A DNA stretch of 64,000 nt, taken from the NCBI RefSeq assembly GCF_000473045.1, contig NZ_AXAY01000010.1:248001-312000 (forward strand). Direction: 5' to 3'. Below, piece by piece: positions 58,471 through 64,000 of the stretch. Numbering within the stretch: the stretch's first letter is position 1; every line of letters starts with the position of its first letter. Both the position numbers and the translations under genes were made by a program. The notes beneath the pieces were generated by a model that was not told where the DNA came from, did no database searches, and saw only the letters and a list, made by a program, of their open reading frames with translations. The DNA is from Bradyrhizobium sp. WSM3983 (lineage in GTDB: Bacteria > Pseudomonadota > Alphaproteobacteria > Rhizobiales > Xanthobacteraceae).

Positions 58471-60870
58471 ATGTATCAAGTTCTGTTTTGTCTCACGGAC
58501 CAGCACGATTGGCGTCTGGTCGTACTTGGCGGAGCGGTGTGTCTGCTCGCCAGCGCGGCGGCGATCAGCCTGTTTTACCGCGCGCGTGCGGCGAGCGGGT
58601 CGGCGCGTCTGGTCTGGATCACGCTCGATGCTGTCGTCGCCGGCTGCGGTATCTGGGCAACCCATTTCATCGCGATGCAGGCCTATGGGCCGGGCGCCGG
58701 TGGTGCCTACAACATCCCCGTAACGGTCCTGTCGCTGATCTTTGCGATCGCAGTCACCTTCATCGGTCTCAGCATCTCGGTTTCGACGACGCGCGGGGGT
58801 CTGGTCGCGGTCGGTGGCGCCGTCGTCGGCGTAGGTGTAGCCGCGATGCACTACACCGGCATGATGGCGTTCGAGATTCCTGCCCATGTCGGCTGGACCA
58901 CCGGGACCGTGACGGTGTCGATCTTGCTTGGTATCGTCTTTGGATCGTTCGCCCTGCACGTCGCGGGACGAGGCGATAGCCTGTTCAACGCGCTGGGCGG
59001 AACGGTCCTGTTGACGGTCGCCATCGTCTCGCACCATTTCACCGCGATGGGCGCGCTGGAGTTGACGCCCGATCCTACCCTCGTGATCAGCGGTCTTTCG
59101 ATCCCGCCGCAGTCGTTGTCCATCCTGACCGCCAGCGCGGCCGCGGCCATTCTCGTCATCGCTCTTACGGCGGCCGTGCTCGACCGTCGGGCCAAGGGCG
59201 AGATCGGACGCCAGCAGGTCGTGCTTGACACCGCACTCGAGAACATGTCGCAGGGATTGTGCATGTTCGATGCGCAAGGCAAAATCGTCCTGTTCAACGA
59301 ACGCTATGCGGCGATGCTCCGCCGCTCCGACATGCAGCTCGCCGGCCGGACATTGCTCGATGTGCTCCGCGAGGAGGCGGCAAAAGGGCAGTGGAATGGC
59401 GAGCCCGACCAATTCTTCGCACGCCTGGTTGAGGATGCCCGGAAGGGACGTACGACAACCGATGTTGTCCGTCGGTTCGACCGCTCGATCCGCGTCGTCA
59501 ACCAGCCGATGCAGGGCGGCGGCTGGGTCGCCACCTTCGAGGACATCACCGAATGGCTGGAGGCGCAGGCCAAGATCTCGCACATGGCACGCCATGACGC
59601 GCTGACCAATCTGCCGAACCGCGTGCTGTTCCACGAGCAGCTCGAACAGGGATTGCGCCGGGCGGGTGCGAACGACCAGCTCGCCGTGCTCTGCCTCGAC
59701 CTCGATCATTTCAAGGACATCAACGACTCGCTTGGCCATCCCATCGGCGACGCACTGCTCAAGGAGGTCGGCCGCAGGCTGAAGGCGACCGTCGGCGAGC
59801 ACGACACCGTGGCCCGCCTCGGCGGCGACGAGTTCGCCGTGGTCCAGATCGGCCGCTCGGAGGAGGCTGCCGCGCGAGCGGTCGCCGGCCGGCTCGTCGA
59901 GGTGATCTCGGCGCCTTACGAGATCGAGGACCATCAGATCGTGATCGGCGTCTCGATCGGCATCTCGCTGTCGCCGCAGGACGGCAACAATCCCGACGAG
60001 CTGTTGAAAAACGCCGACCTCGCGCTGTACCGCGCCAAGGCCGACGGCCGCGGCACCTATCGCTTCTTCGAAACCGGCATGGATGCGCGCGCGCAGGCGC
60101 GGCGCCTGCTGGAAATGGACATGCGGGCGGCGCTCCAGCGCGACGAATTCCAGCCCTACTATCAACCGATCCGCGATGTCGCGACCGATCGCGTGGTCGT
60201 CTTCGAGGCGCTGCTGCGCTGGAACCATCCGCAGCGCGGCCTGATCTCGCCCATCAACTTCATTCCGCTTGCCGAGGAGACCGGCCTCATCATCCAGCTC
60301 GGTGAGCTGGTGCTGCACCGGGCCTGCGCGGATGCCGCGACCTGGCCCGATGACATCGGCGTCGCCGTCAATCTCTCGCCAGTGCAGTTCAAGAATCCGA
60401 ATCTGATTGCGTCGGTGACCGAGGCGCTGGAGAAATCAGGGCTCGCGGCGCGCCGCCTCGAGCTCGAGATCACCGAATCCGTGCTGCTGCAGAACAGCGA
60501 GGCGACGCTGACCGCGCTGCACGAGCTGCGCGCCATGGGCGTGCGGATATCGCTCGACGATTTCGGCACCGGCTATTCCTCGCTGAGCTATCTGCGCAGC
60601 TTCCCCTTCGACAAGATCAAGATCGACCGTTCGTTCGTGTCCGAGCTCGCCACGCGCGAGGATTCGGTGGCGATCATCCGCGCCGTGACCGGCCTCGGCC
60701 GCAGCCTCGGCATCGTCACCACGGCGGAGGGCGTCGAGAACGACGCGCAGCTCGAGCTGCTCAGGCGCGAAGGCTGCACCCAGGCGCAGGGTTATCTGTT
60801 CAGCCAGCCGCGGCCCGCCTCCGACGTCGCGATGATGCTGGAACGGCCGCGGCTGCGCGCTTACGCTTAA
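58471..60870 (+). CDS. MHYT-PAS-GGDEF-EAL cyclic-di-GMP enzyme
   Basis: 799 residues. The N-terminal MHYT sensor (about 1-230, seven helices) has the three motifs ATHFIAM, AAMHYTGM and SHHFTAM, proposed to bind copper and sense a gas or redox signal. A PAS domain follows (about 250-365). The GGDEF domain has an intact GGDEF at 451-455, but the inhibitory site is GEHD instead of RxxD, so product inhibition is likely lost. The EAL domain from about residue 535 keeps EALLRWNHP (579), NLSP, DDFGTGYSS, KIDRSFV and AEGVEN. Both activities may be present. The ATG at 58471 follows GGGGCC; 58453 is an alternative. Confidence 0.92.
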   Translation: MYQVLFCLTDQHDWRLVVLGGAVCLLASAAAISLFYRARAASGSARLVWITLDAVVAGCGIWATHFIAMQAYGPGAGGAYNIPVTVLSLIFAIAVTFIGLSISVSTTRGGLVAVGGAVVGVGVAAMHYTGMMAFEIPAHVGWTTGTVTVSILLGIVFGSFALHVAGRGDSLFNALGGTVLLTVAIVSHHFTAMGALELTPDPTLVISGLSIPPQSLSILTASAAAAILVIALTAAVLDRRAKGEIGRQQVVLDTALENMSQGLCMFDAQGKIVLFNERYAAMLRRSDMQLAGRTLLDVLREEAAKGQWNGEPDQFFARLVEDARKGRTTTDVVRRFDRSIRVVNQPMQGGGWVATFEDITEWLEAQAKISHMARHDALTNLPNRVLFHEQLEQGLRRAGANDQLAVLCLDLDHFKDINDSLGHPIGDALLKEVGRRLKATVGEHDTVARLGGDEFAVVQIGRSEEAAARAVAGRLVEVISAPYEIEDHQIVIGVSIGISLSPQDGNNPDELLKNADLALYRAKADGRGTYRFFETGMDARAQARRLLEMDMRAALQRDEFQPYYQPIRDVATDRVVVFEALLRWNHPQRGLISPINFIPLAEETGLIIQLGELVLHRACADAATWPDDIGVAVNLSPVQFKNPNLIASVTEALEKSGLAARRLELEITESVLLQNSEATLTALHELRAMGVRISLDDFGTGYSSLSYLRSFPFDKIKIDRSFVSELATREDSVAIIRAVTGLGRSLGIVTTAEGVENDAQLELLRREGCTQAQGYLFSQPRPASDVAMMLERPRLRAYA

Positions 60871-60874
60871 TGAG

Positions 60875-61309
60875 CTAACCGCGGCGCAGCGCGAAATGCG
60901 CGCCGCAGAACGCCATCACGGCGCCGAGACACAGTGCCGCGAGGCCCGCGACCACGCCGGAAATGGTCGGGATCGGGCTCGGCGCCGAGGCCGCCTGGCC
61001 GGCACCGGCAAGCAGGAGCACGCCGACCGCAATCAGGAATTGGCGCATCCGTTGCGGGATCTGGCCGGAGACGGCGCTCTGCATCAACGTCGCTGTGAAA
61101 TAGCCGCCGGAGAATCCGATGGTCGCGATCAGCCACCAGGCGATCGCAGCACCCGTCGGCATGAACTCATGCGTGTCCGAGCGCCAGAGGCCGCCGAGGT
61201 CGAGCCCGTAGCGCGCACCTAACATGTGCACCGCGAGCGCGAGCAGCACGCCCGCGATCATGGCGGCCCCGAGAATCAGGCGGCGCGGAAAATAGATCGT
61301 CTCAGCCAT
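60875..61309 (-). CDS. Small membrane protein of unknown function (four helices)
   Basis: 144 residues with four clear hydrophobic segments starting RRLILGAAMIAGVLLALAVH. A loop GLWRSDTHEFMPTGAAIAWW lies between helices 1 and 2. It is convergent with the GGDEF-EAL gene (4 bases apart) and divergent from the next membrane protein. I do not recognise the family. Confidence 0.7.
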   Translation of the reverse strand: MAETIYFPRRLILGAAMIAGVLLALAVHMLGARYGLDLGGLWRSDTHEFMPTGAAIAWWLIATIGFSGGYFTATLMQSAVSGQIPQRMRQFLIAVGVLLLAGAGQAASAPSPIPTISGVVAGLAALCLGAVMAFCGAHFALRRG

Positions 61310-61369
61310 GGCTCGCTTGTAGAATGGGGAAGGGCGATTGCGCAAGCGGAGCGCAGACGGGATTGAGTG

Positions 61370-61957
61370 ATGCAGGTTTCTGACGGGCGAGGCGCCCCGG
61401 TCACGAGCTATGCCTATAAGGCGTCGCTGATTCGATCGGCGCATCGCTTCGAGCTGACCGACGAGGGATTGTCCTGGCGCATCGCCGGCCGCTCCGGCGT
61501 CTGGCGCTATGACGAGATCAGTGCTGTCAGGCTGTCGTTCCGCCCGGTCTCGATGCAGCAGCATCGCTTTCGCGCCGATGTCAGCCGCGCGAGCGGCGGT
61601 CGTATCGCGATCCTGTCGACGAGCTGGCAGACCGCGGCGCTGATGGCGCCGCAGGACAGCGGGTTTCGCGATTTTCTCGTCGAACTGCACGCGCGAATGG
61701 CGAAGGCCGGCAGCCGGGCCGAGCTGACCGCAGGCCTCGGCCGCAAGACTTATGCCGCGGTGCTGGCGTTCCTGACGATGCTGGCCGTGGCGATGACGGG
61801 GCTTCTGATCCGCGCGCTGATGATCGGCGAATTCGCCGGCGTGCTATTTATCCTCGGCTTCGCCGCGCTGTTTGCCTGGCAGGTCGGCGGCTTCGTCCGG
61901 CGCAACCAGCCGCGCAGCTACAGTTTTGATCAGGTGCCTCGGTCCTTGCTTCCCTAG
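61370..61957 (+). CDS. Membrane protein with N-terminal soluble domain, unknown function
   Basis: 195 residues: about 125 soluble residues resembling a PH-like beta-rich domain (RFELTDEGLSWRIAGRSGVW, YDEISAVRLSFRPVSMQQHR), then two C-terminal membrane helices. The pattern of a strand-rich domain followed by two helices fits a small family of Rhizobiales membrane proteins. The ATG at 61370 overlaps the frame's GTG at 61367. No operon partner is evident. Confidence 0.72.
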   Translation: MQVSDGRGAPVTSYAYKASLIRSAHRFELTDEGLSWRIAGRSGVWRYDEISAVRLSFRPVSMQQHRFRADVSRASGGRIAILSTSWQTAALMAPQDSGFRDFLVELHARMAKAGSRAELTAGLGRKTYAAVLAFLTMLAVAMTGLLIRALMIGEFAGVLFILGFAALFAWQVGGFVRRNQPRSYSFDQVPRSLLP

Positions 61958-62093
61958 CGCTTGCAATCGGCCGCAATCAAAATACCGACGCCGAATTTCG
62001 CAGTCGTGTCCTGCACGAATGGGACAAGATCGAGCCGTACAGGGCGAAGGGTTTTATCGCGGAATGGCCGGAGCGCTGAACAGGCTCGTAGTG

Positions 62094-63437
62094 CTACTCC
62101 GTCGAGTCAAAATCCTCCTCCTTGGTGCCAAGCAGCGAGACGATCGTGCGCAGGCCGGAATCGAGTTGCTCAAACGAGGGCGGGGCGAGCGCCAGTCGCA
62201 CCGCATTCGGGGCATGGCCATGCGCGACCGCGAAGGTCGAGGACGGCGTCAGCGCGATGCCGCGCCGGGCGGCCGCGGCAACGAATGTCTGCGAACGCCA
62301 GTGCGGCGGCAGCGTCAGCCAGAGATGATAAGAGCGCGGATCGGCTGAGATCTGGTAGCCGGCGAGCAGCCGTGCCGCGGTCTGCTGGCGGCGTGCGGCG
62401 TCGATGCGCTTGAGCCGGGTCAGTTCGGCGACGGTGCCGTCGGCCATCAGCCGCTGCCCGGATGCGAGCGCGTGGCCCGAAGCGATCCAGCCGCCGGTGC
62501 GGACCGCGCCCATCACGCTCTCGCGCAAGTGAGGGGGCGCGACGAGGATGCCGAGTGCAAGACCCGGCGCGACCTTCTTGGAGAGGCTGTCGAGCACGAC
62601 GCAGCGGTCGGGCCCAAGCGCCGCCAGCGGCGTGTCGTCGGCGAGGAAGCCGTAGACGGTATCCTCGATGATGGTGAGATCGAGCTTCTCGGCCACGCGC
62701 ATGATGTCGCCGCGCCGCGTCGCGTTCATGGTGACGCCGAGCGGATTCTGGATGATGGGCTGGAGATACAGCGCCGACAGATGCGCTTCGCGATGCGCCT
62801 TCTGGATCGCGTCGGGCCGCGCGCCATGTTCGTCCATCGGAATCGGCACCAGCGTGATGCCGAGCCGCGCGGCGATGCTCTTGACGTAGGGATAGGTGAG
62901 CGCCTCGACGCCGCAGCGCCCACCGGTGGGAACGAGTGCGGCGAGCGCGGCCGCGAGCGATTGCTTGCCGTTGGCGGTGAAGACGATCTGCTCGGCCTGC
63001 GGCGCGAAATCCTTGCGCGCGAGATAGGCGGCGGCGGCATTGCGCGCGTTCTTGGTGCCGGTGCTGGTCGAGACGCGGAGCGCGGATTCGAGTGCGTCGA
63101 CGCGCTCGAGCCCGGCGAGGCTCTTGGCGATCATGGCCCATTGCTGCGGCAGCAGTGGGTAGTTGACCTCGAAATCGATGCGCGCATCGCGCGGCTCGCT
63201 GATGGTCTCGACCTCGCGCCTGATGTCGCCGGAGATGAACGTGCCGCGGCCGACCTCGCCAACCACAAGGCCGCGACGCAACAGCTCCGTATAAACCCGG
63301 CTCGCGGTCGAGACCGCAATGCCACGGTCATAGGCAAAATTGCGCTGCGGCGGCAGCCGGTCGCCGGGCCTTAACGTGCCGTTAGAGATATCCACGGCAA
63401 TGGCATCGGCAAGCTTCACGTATTCGAACTTGGACAT
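62094..63437 (-). CDS. MocR-type (GntR-HTH plus aminotransferase) regulator
   Basis: 447 residues: N-terminal GntR winged helix (LADAIAVDISNGTLRPGDRL, LPPQRNFAYDRGIAVSTASR) and a C-terminal fold-type I aminotransferase-like domain with the PLP Lys in LDSLSKKVAPGLALG and Asn/Asp in QNPLGVTMN and IIEDTVYGF. Such regulators sense amino-acid or vitamin-B6-related ligands. The target gene is not evident; it is divergent from the DUF1127 gene at 63621. Confidence 0.93.
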   Translation of the reverse strand: MSKFEYVKLADAIAVDISNGTLRPGDRLPPQRNFAYDRGIAVSTASRVYTELLRRGLVVGEVGRGTFISGDIRREVETISEPRDARIDFEVNYPLLPQQWAMIAKSLAGLERVDALESALRVSTSTGTKNARNAAAAYLARKDFAPQAEQIVFTANGKQSLAAALAALVPTGGRCGVEALTYPYVKSIAARLGITLVPIPMDEHGARPDAIQKAHREAHLSALYLQPIIQNPLGVTMNATRRGDIMRVAEKLDLTIIEDTVYGFLADDTPLAALGPDRCVVLDSLSKKVAPGLALGILVAPPHLRESVMGAVRTGGWIASGHALASGQRLMADGTVAELTRLKRIDAARRQQTAARLLAGYQISADPRSYHLWLTLPPHWRSQTFVAAAARRGIALTPSSTFAVAHGHAPNAVRLALAPPSFEQLDSGLRTIVSLLGTKEEDFDSTE

Positions 63438-63620
63438 TATTGCACCGAGAGCAATGTTTTACTTGCTCCGAGTAATGTACTGGAGCATTTAAGTTCCATC
63501 AAGGCCCACGATTGAGCCGAGGAGAGCGACAGCAATCCGACGGCAATGAGGTGCAGGCGTTCAGAGCGTTTGCGCCAACGGCATCCGCTTCGCCGCGTGG
63601 CCAAAAGGCCGGAGAAGAAA

Positions 63621-63857
63621 ATGAACACGATCTCGCAAACTGCCGGGCAGAGTTTACGCCCATCCTCATCGAGCGGATTTCTTGGCGCGTGCGTCAACGC
63701 CGCCTATGCGCTGTTCGACCGCCTGGAGCGCCGCACCGCCGTCAAGACGCTGAACGAACTCGACGACCGCGCTTTGCGCGACATCGGGATCAACCGCAGC
63801 CAGATCGAGGACGCGGTGTACGGACAGTTCAAAGCCGAGCTGACGCGGTATCTGTGA
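63621..63857 (+). CDS. DUF1127-domain protein
   Basis: A 78-residue protein whose C-terminal half carries the DUF1127 signature RRTAVKTLNELDDRALRDIG then INRSQIEDAVYG. GGAGAAGAAA lies directly before the ATG at 63621, which fixes the start. It is the short, typical form; compare the extended protein at 4333. Confidence 0.9.
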   Translation: MNTISQTAGQSLRPSSSSGFLGACVNAAYALFDRLERRTAVKTLNELDDRALRDIGINRSQIEDAVYGQFKAELTRYL

Positions 63858-63910
63858 ACTTTCTGTCGCTGCGCCCGGCAGGTCGAGTCTCCGCGACGCC
63901 AGTCTGTATT

Positions 63911-63976
63911 CCGTCATCCTGAGGTGCGAGGCTTGCGATGCGCATGCATCGCAAGTCGAGCCTCGAAGGATGAACG
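63911..63976. repeat. Palindromic intergenic repeat, family D
   Basis: A REP-like element: CGTCATCCTGAGGTGC at the left and GAGCCTCGAAGGATGA at the right frame a long central palindrome TTGCGATGCGCATGCATCGC. It follows the DUF1127 gene and runs towards the window edge; such elements occur in many copies in Bradyrhizobium genomes. Confidence 0.75.
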
Positions 63977-64000
63977 GCCGGGATGCAGCGGGGCGTCGCC

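Noticed and set aside
58417..60318. Minus-strand frame opposite the GGDEF-EAL gene
   Set aside because: Antisense to intact catalytic motifs; no domain of its own.

Overview
The window is high-GC alphaproteobacterial chromosome, most like Bradyrhizobium or a close relative (Nitrobacteraceae). The reasons are the protein content (a growth-pole-ring-like giant coiled-coil protein, a MocR regulator, DUF1127 proteins, a TrxR-type ferredoxin reductase, a PlcP/Agt-type lipid-remodelling pair), the dense GC-rich coding style and several families of short palindromic intergenic repeats. No rRNA, tRNA, insertion sequence, prophage or CRISPR array was seen. Genus assignment is inference.

Layout. 1-3.6 kb: sugar-nucleotide oxidoreductase (5'-truncated), aminotransferase and murJ, an envelope cluster that may make a diamino sugar for lipid A. 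3.7-4.7 kb: two small genes, one DUF1127. 4.8-8.9 kb: a polyprenyl-sugar cluster (two methyltransferases, a GtrB/DPM1-like GT2 and a GT-C-like membrane protein). 9.2-15.8 kb: a lone form-II CoxL-like molybdenum hydroxylase, two cytochromes c, a Cys/Met-metabolism PLP enzyme, two small exported proteins and a stand-alone AsnC ligand-binding domain. 15.9-17.9 kb: a hybrid histidine kinase with an ethylene-receptor-like membrane domain. 18.1-22.2 kb: thiD, a plcP-agt-like pair behind a Pho-box-like site, and a threonine-dehydratase-like gene. 22.4-25.8 kb: an exported caspase-like protein and an acidic Ala/Pro/Glu-rich protein of unknown function. 25.8-28.0 kb: an MFS transporter convergent with a dipeptide epimerase. 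28.1-30.9 kb: an MCE (Mla-type) lipid transporter operon. 31.1-37.6 kb: the 1902-residue growth-pole-ring-like protein, divergent from an Hpt protein, with a CtrA-type box between them. 37.7-39.7 kb: a [2Fe-2S] ferredoxin and a ferredoxin-NADP reductase flanking a thioesterase. 39.8-41.3 kb: two exported small proteins and a probable gene remnant.

41.4-50.6 kb is a glucarate/galactarate catabolic cluster, all on the minus strand: transporter, LysR regulator, 5-dehydro-4-deoxyglucarate dehydratase, glucarate dehydratase, ketoglutarate semialdehyde dehydrogenase, galactarate dehydratase and a further enolase-superfamily dehydratase. Together they can take both hexarates to 2-oxoglutarate.

50.8-64 kb holds an alkaline-phosphatase-superfamily phosphodiesterase, a large SGNH hydrolase, a UPF0104 membrane protein, a DUF892 ferritin-like stress protein, a DHA2 exporter, an MHYT-PAS-GGDEF-EAL protein, two small membrane proteins, a MocR regulator and a second DUF1127 protein.

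The strongest leads are the kinase whose sensor domain keeps every classic ethylene/copper-binding residue at exact spacing, the giant polar protein with nested 22- and 44-residue repeats next to a CtrA box, and the Pho-box-like site in front of the lipid-remodelling pair.
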